NCBI GenBank assembly: GCA_026545225.1
Contig: CM048849.1
Location: 48,715,836-48,779,835 of the forward strand
Direction of reading: 5' to 3'
Source of the DNA: Cornus controversa
Lineage: Eukaryota > Streptophyta > Magnoliopsida > Cornales > Cornaceae
Length of the DNA: 64,000 nucleotides
A program made the translations under genes and the position numbers. Below, piece after piece: positions 31,438 to 44,625 of the stretch. Position 1 is the first letter of the stretch, and the number at the start of each line of letters is the position of its first letter. The notes beneath the pieces are model-generated. The model saw only the letters and a list, made by a program, of their open reading frames with translations. It ran no database searches and was not told the DNA's origin.

Positions 31438-34400
31438 ATGAGATTCTTCAACAGAGGCTCTGGCGACTCTCCCCAAACACCGCCGGAGCCGCCACCTCCT
31501 CCGTCTCCGGCGGATGCCGTTGCACTCGGACCGGCGAGGGCGATCCGCCTGGTGTACTGCGACGAGAAGGGGAAGTTCCGGATGGACCCCGAGGCAGTGG
31601 CGACGCTTCAGCTTGTCAAAGGAGCCGTCGGCGTCGTCTCCGTTTGTGGTCGGTCTCGCCAAGGAAAGAGCTTTATACTTAATCAGGTACTCTTATTATC
31701 TTTTTACTGGCAAAATTGAGAAACTTATGTACTCTTAAGGTTTTTGAATTCATTTTCGTATTTTTTTTTTTATAATAAAATTGATGTAGAGAATGTGGAG
31801 TGTTTTTTATTTTCCTTGAAGGCATTTTGTTAATTCTGAAATTAGGGATTTGTCGAATTTTCGTTCCTCATATCGTCAGTATTTAGAATTGGATGGTATT
31901 TAGTTTGAGTAATAAGTAATTAAATATAATGCAATGTAGCAGAGACCTCTATAAGTTGTAATGGAGTGGATTCACTGTTCAATTTTGTTTTATCAACTCA
32001 TTCATCTCATAGAGACAGTTATATGCAACATGGAAATAATGAGATGCTTGATCATGGGTTGTGAAAAGGAAGTTGCAGAATGGCTAATTGAAAATATTGT
32101 AAAAAGATTACTATGGTTTCATAAAGGGGCAGTTCAAGTTACATCCGGTATAAGAATAATACCTCAATCACTTTGTCTAGAATTTGTCTTTTGTTAATTT
32201 AGTTGTTGGATTACATGCCTTTATCGTATTTCAGGTGTGATATCAAGTCAACCAGGTTTAAGTGCCCTTTTCATGAACTCATATAATCTTTCTTTTATAA
32301 ATAAAAATATAAGAATAGAACCTTTTTTTTGATAAGTATAAATTCATTAAAAGACGTTCAAAGGGGAGCGAACCCGAAGAACAACAAAAACAGCCAACTA
32401 TAGATTTAAGCTATATAAGAATAGAACCTTATTTGAAACTTGATGTTGATGAAGTAGTTTTAGTCTCTGTTTGAAGATATTTATCGTTTAGGAGGAAACT
32501 GCTAAGGAGTCAATGTAAGGAGTGACATTTGCTCTCGCCTTTCATCATGTGGATGCCCCAAATTTCTAGGTCATGCCTAGCATGAAGAACTTATTTTTAC
32601 TATGCATGGTAAAAAACGAGGACATATAATCAAGGACTGTCAATAGATGAAACATGGAGGTGTGAATTGTAAAAATTACTTGCATTGCATTTGTCTTTTT
32701 TAGGTGAATTCAAATATTAACTAGGGTTCATTAACTTGCGGTTGCATTTCTTTTAAAAAAATTCTGCTTTAACTTCTGACTATGGAAATTATAGGCCTTA
32801 TATAACTTGTAGAAGTTAAAAATTCTTCAAAATTCCTTTTTTCTTTCTTTCTTTCTTTTTTCTTCTCTATTTAATGCTTTTGCTCTAGTAAGCCAGTCAA
32901 GTGAATAAGTGATTGATTGAGTGAGGACCATCGCATGAAGTGGAAGCGGCTTAGGTGGATTTTGGTACACTTAGAAATAATTAATAATTTGTTCTGCCTC
33001 TTTTTTGCCTCCTTTTTAAGATTTAAGTCTGCAGTTTGGCTTAAAATTTTGTTTTATTTTTTTGTTGATTTTGGGCATTGCGATCAGTAAGTTTTTTGTG
33101 CTCTGATTGTGATTTTTGTTTCATGCTTACACAATAACTCTGATCTACCCTGGTTCTGTTTTACCCATTTTATGATTCAGTTTTGGCATGGCTTTATGAT
33201 GACTTAGAAAACTAAACATGCAGCCCTTTTCATAACGAAACAAGAAAATAAGGGGTTTTATTTGCTCCGTCTTTATTTTGGGTTTGAGACCTTTGCAATT
33301 ACTCTTGCTATTGTAGTACTCAAACGTCACAAAATCGGATTAGTGATGCCTTGACTACAAATCATTTTGTACCAATTAAATCTAATTGTTATGATGTTCG
33401 GGTAGTTAAACATTCGCTTATTGTTTTGTTTATCCATCAAATAGAAAAAAATTTCATGAGATTGCAAGCTGATCATCACTATAAAAGAAGTTGACATGGA
33501 TTAAATGGCGAGCACCAATTGACTGAGTGGTTGTAGGAAGTTAATTTTATAGGTGCAGGTATGACCAATGTTTACTCTTGTAAGGATGGATTATGTTCAT
33601 GTTCAATTTGATACCTATGTTTCATGGACTCTTCAAAAGTAGTTGAAGTACCCGTGTTTGGCACTCGGACATGGGTATGGGCTATGTGTCCGATGCTTTT
33701 GGTTGGACATGCACCTAAAATCCAATTATTTAGTTTTATTATATTATTATTTAAACCAAGTGAAATGCCTATACTAAACACTATGTAACATAAATAAATC
33801 ATTTTAACCTATAAAATAAAATAGAAATATTAAATAATATGAATATTTAACAGTGTCCTTGTGTCCTGGTTGGGGTTAGATATGTTTGACGCTTGGACAC
33901 ATACTCACACCCAACACACATACCCGAGTCCAAGTAACATAGTTTGATGCAGAAAATATTGGGAAGGAGATTCTGGAGACTGTATGATGGTTATGGTTTA
34001 CATCCTAGTGAACTAGAAACAAGCATGAAAAGAGTTTTGGCTAGGAATAGTTTTATTCCTTATGCAAGCGATGGAAAGAAACTTAGAAAATTACAAATAA
34101 CAAAATGTGTAGAACTGACAGTGATTACTTTTTACCTAGGAAGTTGAGTTTGAGGACTTGAAAAGTGGGGGCCCTCAAAGTTGGAAGCTTGTCGAATAGT
34201 CAACTGACTTAACCCGCAATTTGAATCATAGAGATTTTGAAGAACTCTATTGTAGAGAGAGAACCTTTTGCAGCAGGGTGGGTCGGCTTGACTATAAGAG
34301 TCTGGTGAGAAAATAAGCCTCCAATCACATACCACCAAGTGTTACAATGTGACGATAAGTTAACAAGCACGAAACAAAGCAATCCAAAAAACACGCCAAG

Positions 34401-37400
34401 AATATGCGTGGTTCTGCTAAACAAGCCTACATCCACGAAGAGCCCGATTTCACTATATAGATTGTAATAGTACAAGTTGAAGGATTGTACCAAAAGTACA
34501 CTCAACTCTCAACTTTTAACTCTTATTCACCCAACCTCACAATAGCAAATCACAAATTCTAAACAAGAATTTTCTCACTAAGTGCCCTTTCAAAACAATA
34601 AGAGGATTACCTCTACGCAAGAGTTGCCCTCTCAAAAACAATAAGAGTATTGCCTCTACGCAAGAGTTGTGACCTCTCAATTACAATGAGAGTACTACAC
34701 AAGTGTTCTCTCATGAGACTACATCTCTCTCAATCTCACAAGTTTCAACCTATTACCTAGGTATCTATTTATAGAGTTCCAAACCCAATTCCTTGGTGGA
34801 CAATGATTACAATTTCTTAGAGCCCAAAACTTGTCTAACTAGAAATTTCCTAAGACTCTAAAATAGAAACCTATTTACACAAGGAATTTGAGACACAATT
34901 CCCAACAGAGCCTCCTGTGACAAAATAAAAATAATTTATTGAATTTATACTCTAAGATTTAGAAACTGCCTTCCTGGTTAAATTGTCAGCTAGATTTATA
35001 TGAATTAATGAGCCAGCGTACTGCAACTTGTAGCCACTTGAACATTGGAAGGATGAGAAATCAGAGCCCACAACCATCACTTTTTTCTTTGTTGGGTTTG
35101 GCTAGGATTGCTTAGAGACTAGATAACAACAGCTTGCATTTTTATTAGTTTTAGAGATCCTGATGTGAGGCCAAATGATACATACGTTGCGCTATTGCCT
35201 TTCTGGTCACTCTTTCATGAAACATTCCCAGCATGCAAAATTTTCCTGGAGAAAAGTCAATTTTAATTTTCAATTTCATGTTAGTATGATTTTTATACTA
35301 ATCCATTTAATGCTTATTTGAAGTAACACAGCTCTAAAACAAAAAAGGTTGATTGTGGAATTTGTACTGTCAATTGCTGATGAATTGAATTTTTTATTTA
35401 AAATTTTGTCCTTATAGTGTCACATCTTTCTTCTTCTACTACTTTTGTTGTCTGAATGTTACTGAAATACAGAATATGTTATCTATCACATCTGTAACTA
35501 GCATGCTGCTTACATTTATGTTGTAGCTTCTTGGGAGGAGTAGTGGATTTCAAGTGGCTTCAACTCATCGGCCATGCACTAAAGGGCTCTGGTTGTGGAG
35601 TGCACCCTTAAAGAGAACTGCTCTTGATGGAACTGAATACAATCTCTTACTATTAGATAGTGAAGGAATTGATGCTTATGATCAAACGGTGAGCTTTGTT
35701 TTTTCACATGGGAAAAAATTGATGGTGGTTCTGTGGTCTTTCCTTCTTTATCTATTTGATTAATTTGTAACTAATAGAATTACTGTGATGGTTCTATTTC
35801 TTAGTTTTGTCATTCTTCAACATCTATGTTGCATGTCTTCATTTTTCTCTAACATTGATGTCACCATTTTTCTCCTCTCAGTGATATTTAACTTACTTCT
35901 TTATTTTTTATTTTTATCTTGTTTTTTACACAATGTTATTATGTAATCTTAATTTCCTTTTCTTATTTTATTTTGGTGATTTCTTGCAGGGAACATACAG
36001 TACGCAGATATTCTCCTTAGCCGTCCTATTATCAAGCATGTTCATTTACAACCAGGTTTGGACAACTTGGTGTGAGACCTCATTCACAATAAAAATTTCT
36101 TCGATGTTGTAATTTAAACATTTTATTTTTCATCTATTCTGATTCATCTTTCTGTTTGCACAATAAGCTTTGAAAATCTCTATCTATCAATTTTCTGGAT
36201 TACTGAATGTGCTTCTTTATATTCTTCCTGTATTTCAGATGGGTGGTATTGACGAAGCTGCACTTGATCGCCTCTCTCTTGTCACTGAAATGACAAAACA
36301 TATTCGTGTTAGAGCCTCAGGGGGGAGAAGTACTGCTTCTGAACTCGGGCAGTTCTCCCCAATCTTTGTTTGGCTTCTACGAGTAATTGTCTTGCCACCG
36401 TTCTACTATCCATCTGCTGAATATATATAATGCTGTTATGTTCTCTCAGTACAGGGTTTTGATACCATTAGCGAACTTTCATGTTTGGTTATAAACATTA
36501 CTGATTGTCCTAACTTCCATTTTATTACGAGCAGGACTTTTATTTGGACTTGGTGGAGGATAACAGGAAAATAACACCGCGTGACTACCTAGAGCTTGCT
36601 TTGAGGCCAGTCCAAGGCAGTGGAAGAGATATAACTGCCAAAAATGAGGTTATCAACTAGCTCCATCTTAGTTCTTGCGATAAACACTGTGGGATGGCAA
36701 ATGAAAACAATTCAGGCTACAATTAGGTTCTGTGTTTTATTGACAACCTTCTCTCAACTATCCACAACATAAATTTATTATGGGTGCAACTTTGGTAGGT
36801 CAAGACAAATCCAAGTTGGTTCTTGGATGGGGGTTGTCAACTTTTTTGGTTGTTTGGGTTTGGCTTGGGTTAAATTTTTTTAAATTGACCTCAATTAGGT
36901 TGGGGTGTCATGCAACCCTAAGAGGCTAAGCCCAATTTGAACTGACTTACTACTTCGACCCACCCAAGTTGCATGTCCAACATTTATAATTTTATAGGTT
37001 TATTATTCAGTGATTTTTGTGCATATCATAATCGATGCCTTAACGGTACAAATATGATGATTACTAGATTAGGGAGTCGATTCGAGCACTTTTTCCCGAC
37101 AGAGAATGCTTCACCCTTGTGCGTCCTTTGAGCAACGAAAATGATCTTCAGCGACTTGACCAAATTTCAGTCAGTACTTACTTTCCTTGTGTAAATTTTA
37201 TATTATTGATTTTGTTATTATTGTGCTTATGTTTATGTCTCTTGGTTTTTTCTTTCCGCTCTGTTGGTGTTTTTAATTTTATAAGTTGTTAATGCAGTTG
37301 GACAAATTAAGACCAGAATTTAGATCTGGTCTTGATGCTTTGACAAGGTTTGTTTTTGAGAGGGCAAGGCCAAAGCAATTAGGAGCTACAGTAATGACAG

Positions 37401-38803
37401 GACCTATTCTTGCTCGCATTACTCAATCTTTTCTAGATGCACTTAACAATGGCGCAGTGCCTACAATAACCTCTTCATGGCAGGTTAGGTGTTTCTGTAG
37501 CTCTATCATTTCTTGTTCACTCCTTTTTTGTATTTGTCAATTTTGATATGTTCACTTTTGCTACTCTCAGATGTTGTATTTTCAGTTCTCAGCATGTCAA
37601 TAATAACTTGATGTGATTGTTTACCAACATAATCATTAATGTTCTTGTTGTTATGGTACTGGTAATGTCCATCACATTGAGAAGCAGAGGAAATGGCAGT
37701 TTAAATGTTTTCCCTATTGCATGGTATGTTTAAAAAAAAAAAACTTCTGAAAAGAAAGTATGATCACAATTATACATCCTTGATAGACAATAATTATTTT
37801 GTGTATGCACTTATGCCAAAAACTCCTTGATGAGATCAATTCTTTTCTCCTTCCATTTATATCTATTTTTGTGGAGTGGTTTAGAATTCAGAAATCAGAT
37901 TTGTTTCATTTTTCAGGTTACTAGCACATAAGGCACACCCATAATTGAATGTCCTGGGAAGGAATTTTTTTTATTATGGAAAATTTGAAGCTACATTTTC
38001 TAATATAGAGATTATATCTCCATTGTTGACACTACGAAAAACTATTTTGTGAAAGGAAAAAAAGGGTTCACATAAAGTTGTTTATCTCACTTGAAACACA
38101 GTGTATTACTAACTAAAATTGTCTTATTTGATTGGATAAGATTTAGCTTGTTAATTTAAGATCTGCTATAGGATTGTATGATCTTTTTAAAGAGGGAGTT
38201 GTATATGTACAAATTACTTTAAGATTGTAAATTGTAAGTTTTGATAGGATTATAATTTGTGTTCTTTTAGCTACGTAATTAAATCTAACCATGTTAATTT
38301 CCTCACACAAATGCAAGCTCCTTTACCTATAGTGGAGTGGTAAGACAATTTGAAGTTGAAAGACATGAATCAACCAAGTAAATGAACTGCTGAGATTAGA
38401 TCTGGATGACATCAAAGCTTCTTTTCTGATAGAATGAAGAAACAAAATATGAAGAGTCCAATTTTTACAGGAAGAAACAATCATGATTTTATAATTTGTG
38501 CGAAGGAGTGGGCCTTTTGTTGTGGTTGCTTCTTTGTGCTGTTCTTTTTGTGGTTACTCTAGAATTTTCAGGCCAGTGGTAAAAAGGGAAACAGGCTTCT
38601 TATTTCCTAGAAATAAAAAAACTCAGTCATTTAATGAATTCTTTAAAGGAAAGTGTTCTATACAAATGAGAGTTGTGTTTTCTTATTCTTTCTTGTTCTC
38701 CTGTTTTCTAGTTATGCTTTTCTGTAGGCTTGTGATTTTAAATTTTAAAATTTTATTGATAGAAGCAAGAGTTATGCATAGTGCTCGTACTGCTTGTGCA
38801 GCT

Positions 38804-38853
<50 letters not shown>

Positions 38854-41800
38854 GGTATTGTTTTTGATGTCTCAACTATTATTGTTTTACAGAGTGTCGA
38901 AGAAGCGGAGTGTCAGAGAGCATATGATATTGCAACTGAAGTTTATATGTCTGCTTTTGACCGTTCAAAACCTCCTGAGGAAGTAAGTTTTTCTTTGAGT
39001 AAGTATTTTTTTTTCGTTTCCTGGTTTTGTTTAATTCTATTGTTTCCTAATTTCCAAGTTCTTTAGGCTGCAATAAGAGAAGCACATGAAGAAGCTGTTC
39101 AGAAATCAGTGGCGGCATTTGATGCTAGTGCTGTGGGGGCTGGTTCAACTAGGCAGAAATATGAAACACGTCTTCAGAACTTCATAAAAAAGGCATTTGA
39201 GGTAATCTTTTCTCTCTCACAATGTATTATGGAACACAAATTTAGAGATGTACATAGGTGATGTTGATCTAATTTTTTATGATATATCAAAATATAGTTA
39301 TTCTTTTGTTTCTTTTTTGCCTTTCTTTATTCTTTGTGGAATGCATTGTGATGGTGGAAATTATTCCACTACTATGAGACTAACAATCAGCAGAACAATT
39401 GATTTCTAGCATAAAAAGACACATTCACCTTGTAATCCATAGTCTTCCTATATCTAATGTGCGTGGCTTTGTTAAGTTATTGATTCCATGAGCAGCTGCA
39501 ATTATTACTAGCACGTTAGAATTATTACCTGCATGTTTATCTATATTTAGATATAATAGGAAAGAATGGAAAAAGAGAATTCATGAGACCACCCCATCCA
39601 TATGGGATAAAGGTAGAGAGGTTGATGATGATAATGTTTATCTATATTTAGATCAGTGGTGCAAATCAGTGAAGTAAATGTTTGAAGCTATTGGGAGAAC
39701 CACATAGGAAAATTTGATGAAGTCAAAGGCAAAGGCTTGAATCTGTAGCTTATGCAAATGCATGAGGTGTATGCTTTCATACATGGAGCTTGACCCTCAT
39801 AATGTTGATTCTTGAATTAAGTACTTAATCTAAATCAAAGAGTTGTGGATCATATGCTTTGGTGTCTAACTAGTAGTGCTAATCAGCATGTGCAATGCAG
39901 TATGGTGCATTGTAGTTCGTGAGTGTCTGTTGCAGTCTTTGTGGACATGAATTGCATGTTAAAAAAAAAAACAAAATTTACTAAAAAGTATTGGGTTATA
40001 TCTTTACAACAATTTACACTATTGTTTTATACGTAACTGAAATTTGAACAAGGCTTAATGGACACATTTGAAAAGTTGGTTATTCACAAATCAATATCCA
40101 TAAGATCTATTCTCCCTCTCTCGAAGTCTAATTAAACCATGCATACTCTAACATATTAGAGCCTTGAGTAACGGCCCCAAATTTCTCAGTACATAGAGAA
40201 AATTGTGTGAGAAGAATAGTATTTCTTGTTTTTAGATGGTTTGTGGTTCTGTATACTTGTTTCATTCACCCAGGAAATATTTTTTTCCCCTGAATACCCA
40301 GGAATATATTTCTTTTGGGCTAAGTTAAAAAAGTGCTATAATCATGTCATTTTATATTAGGAATATGATGGGGTTTAGATAATTTGTACATGGAAAGTGG
40401 AATTCTTGTTTTGATACTGAAGTGGTCCAGTAAACCTACCTAAGATAGGATCTTCCAACATATTTTGATGCATCTTCAACTTAGAAGTGTTAGAGAAGTT
40501 GTCTTTTTGATACTGCTTTCAGAAATTGATGAATTTCACGGTCACCATTGTACCAGAGCATAAAGTGGTATAGGTAAGACCCAATGTTTGATCCAATCAG
40601 TTCAGAGACCTTGGATTGGCAACTTGAAGCCTTCTTTTAATTATTTAGGTTTTAATAAAATTTGAAAAGTGCGGTTCAGTGATTCAAAGAAAGGTTGGGT
40701 CTATGTTTGGGATGACTGCAAATGTGAACTTGAAAATATGCAAAAATGTGAAGTTATGCAAAAATTTTGCATATCTAACAACTAAACAGTATGTGGTTAG
40801 ATTAGATGTTCTTTTATGCAACAACTAAAACATATCTCACGTTTTCTGGACATATAGGGAGTATGTATTACATGGTTGCTCTTAGTGAATACATGTCTGT
40901 TGAGCTTATTTTTCAACTTCATTTTAGCATGCATACCTTGTGGGGTTGTTGATTTGGATTGGCTACTGATGCAGGATTATAAAAGGGATGCTTTTAGGGA
41001 GGCACATTTACAATGTACAAATGCTATTCACAGCATGGAAAAGGAACTAAGAACAGCTTGTCATGCTTCTGATGCAAAAGTAGATACTGCCCTTAAAGTA
41101 AGCATTCAATCATCAGTTTATTGTTACTCCTTATTTTGTTAGAATGTGTTTTCCACATCATGATTTTCTTGCATTTAAAAGAAGACATTTGTTTCTCTTC
41201 TTTTTTACTTTTTAACTTAATTGTTTTGTTTCCTCATTTCTTGTTATTGTTTGAATGTATATGTATTCTTATTTGCATAGAAGCTTTTAAAATTCCTTGT
41301 GTAAAAAGCATCACATTGAGAAGTTCTATGGCTGACTGATGGACAACCTTGAAAATTGATAAGCTGCTTGGTGTCAATTAAGGGCTAAAATGTGAGCTTA
41401 ATGTTCATGGTGTAGTATGGTTTCAGGTTTATATAGCCTAGAAGTAGCAGTGTCAGTAATTTAGTGTGAGGCGTGAGCATAAATTTGATACAAAGGCCAG
41501 TGCAAAATATGGTCCATATACAATGACATTATGACATGGCAATTGAAAAAATTTATGCCATGGACATTCCGTTGGCATATTTTTCTCATAGATGTTATTA
41601 AATTTCTAATTGGGAAGAATACCAGAAACCTCTTAAGGAAAACATTGACTAAAGAACGCACTAATATATATTTTTCTCTTTGAAACCTAAAGCCCAAAAA
41701 AGGTCCTCTAATGCCCTTTCTCCATGTGACCTCTGGAGTGAGGACAACTTTTGTCCACAATATACAATGAGAAAAAGGGAGTGTAGGATATGATACCGGT

Positions 41801-44587
41801 TACTGTAGAGTGGACGTTATTTAGTCATCTTTTGACATAATGTAATGCTTGGTAACAGTAGGAATGCCTGTGATAGTTGCTGAGACAATTATGCACCCAC
41901 CCTCTGCCTGCATGAATTGCCACCTCTCCTTTATTAAAAGTGGGGGAACCAGTAATTTACGAAATTCAATTAAGTTGGGAATGTGTGTGCGTGTGTATTT
42001 GTGTGCATAAACCAGGTTTAGCAGCTCAGTCATAGCATAGATTTATTACGAGATTCTCCTCAAAACCATATAATCCAATCTGCGCCATAGCATCATTTTT
42101 GTTTCCATTATGATGCCCCCAACCATGCTTCAATGCTGTTGCTGCAGTTATGACCATGACCAATTCTACTGAATATTACCTTGGTTTTCCTTTTTGCTTT
42201 GGCATTCTTATCAGTGTGCTAAACTGCCAGAGTTCCCAGAACTTCAACTCTCAGTTCACACATTCTTTTCATTAATTTCTCTTTGTATTCATAATTTTCC
42301 ATGTTCCATTAACCTCCTGCAAATTGGAAGACAAGACAAGCTGGGCGAGATGACTGGGAAATGAAATGGGTTAGAAGGAGAAACAAAAATCTTTTTCAAG
42401 TTTATTAGATAGAAAATTTCAACTGATTTTCGTTTTCATTTATCTTCAGTATACCCAGCGAGATTTCTTCTTTCTTTTTCCTTCAAATAAGGTTTTTAAT
42501 GCATAAAATGTATTGAGTGATTTCCTTGATGATGGCTACACTTTTATGGTGTAGGTCCAACCGCCCCCTTGTTTAGTAGTACTACATAAATCTGGACAGG
42601 ATCACTCCTAATGGATGCAGCAACCTAGATCTGCAGCATTCCATTGATGTTGTTAAATTGTTGGAAGCTATTGCTGCTTCTGATGAATGAAGGTTATGGT
42701 TCATAAATCTTTTGTTTCGACAGGAAACTTGGGCTGACTTTTTAATTCTAGAAATGAAAGGTATTTTATTTGAGGGCTGACTTTCATATCCTGTGAAATA
42801 TAACAAGGGGTTTTGTTATTATTATTATTTTTCCCTCAAACTTTGAGTTTTATTTTGATTCAGGTTTCAATTGCATCAAGTTCCTATTGAGGCACTTGTA
42901 ATCAGGGCAACTGTTATTTTGCAGCGTTGATAGCATTCCTCTAAAAATGAATATTTTTTTAAGACTATTTGTAGGCATGGACATGGTGTTGAGTGACACT
43001 TTGCATAGACACGGGGTGTCTGACACAGAAACTCCTAAAATCATGACATGGGAACTCGGAAGTGCGTACATATACATGCTTTCTTTAGGCATCTTATAGT
43101 CATGTGACCTAGATTTTCTGTGTTGTTCAGGTTGAACTAGTTATCTTATTATGCTATCTTAAAGGGAACCTTTTCCTTGTTAACACATCGTGAACCCTCG
43201 CCCAAGACTCTGCTTATTTCTGCCTTGTATTAGACTGGCTATTGGCTTCATAATTAATAATTACTAGCAGATTGTGAGCATATTGGTTTGGATAAAGTGT
43301 GCAGTTTGAATTTTTTTTATAAAATCAAAACTTGAGTAATTGCAGAGTTTCAAACAAACTAGTGGGTGCTTTCCAGCCTAAAAGCTTGGTTGCCATCTCT
43401 ACTTGCATCTCTGTATAATGTAATGTTCTATTTTGAAGTACTTGTTACCTTCACCTCGGGCATGAATCTTGACAGTTGTCTCATCGGCATAGAATCTATT
43501 AATTTGGAAAATGATGTACCTGATTTTTCTACAATCAGTCACCAGGTTTCTTCCTGACCATATATAATTGATTGTTTGGCACATTAAAGGATTTGTTTCC
43601 AATGTTATGCTGCCAAAAAAATGTCATTTTTTTCTTTACAAACTTTCTTGACTATTTGGAGTAGAATCCATTTCAGATTTAAGTATGGGTTGATTGACAT
43701 CAGTCACATCACCATTTGGAAACCACTGAAGGGTTTTATAGAATTAGTAGCTATATGGATATTGGCATGGATGTGGTCCTTTAAGTACGATATGATTTCT
43801 GACATGTCATGCAGGTTCTTGATGATCTTCTATCCAAGTATAAAGTATCATGTCATGGCCCAGAGAAATGGCAGAAGCTGATTGTGTTCTTACAGCAGAG
43901 GTGCATATTGGCATTTTTTCTGTTTATTGTGGTTCATGTCTTAATTTTAATCTGAATTTGGCAAATTCACCAGTTTGGAAGGTCCAATTCTGAACCTCTT
44001 CAAGAAGCAAATGGACCAAATTGGATCAGAGAGGAGTTCTCTCACGTTGAAATGCCGCTCAATTGAAGATAAGATGGAATTGCTTAGCAAGCAACTAGAA
44101 GCTAGCGAGAAGTATAAATCTGAATATTTGAAGCGTTACGAGGATGCCATCAACGACAAGAAGAAGCTTTCTGACGACTATATGAGCCGCATAACTAATT
44201 TGCAGAGTAAATGTAGCTCACTAGAAGAGAGGTGCACCAGCTTGTCGAAAATGTTAGATGCTGCCAGGCAGGAATCCTTGGAATGGAAAAGAAAATATGA
44301 ACAGGTATTAGCAAAGCAGAAGGCTGAGGAAGAACAGGCCAATGCAGAAATTGCGATTCTGAAGTCCAAGATCAGTGCTGCTGAAGCGAGGTTGGCTGCT
44401 ACTCGGGAACAAGCTCAGTCTAGTCAAGAGGAAGCAAAGGAGTGGAAACGTAAATATGACATTGCAGTTAGAGAAGCAAAAGCTGCTCTTGAGAAGGCAG
44501 CAGTTGTGCAAGAACGCGCAACTAAGCAAACACAACAGAGAGAAGATGCTTTGAGAGAGGAATTTTCTAGGACTTTGGCTGATAAGG

Positions 44588-44625
<38 letters not shown>

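Noticed and set aside
38498..38986. 162-codon frame before GBPL3 exon 8
   Set aside because: Intron read-through containing an Ile-Tyr microsatellite. Only 38893-38982 is exon, in another frame.
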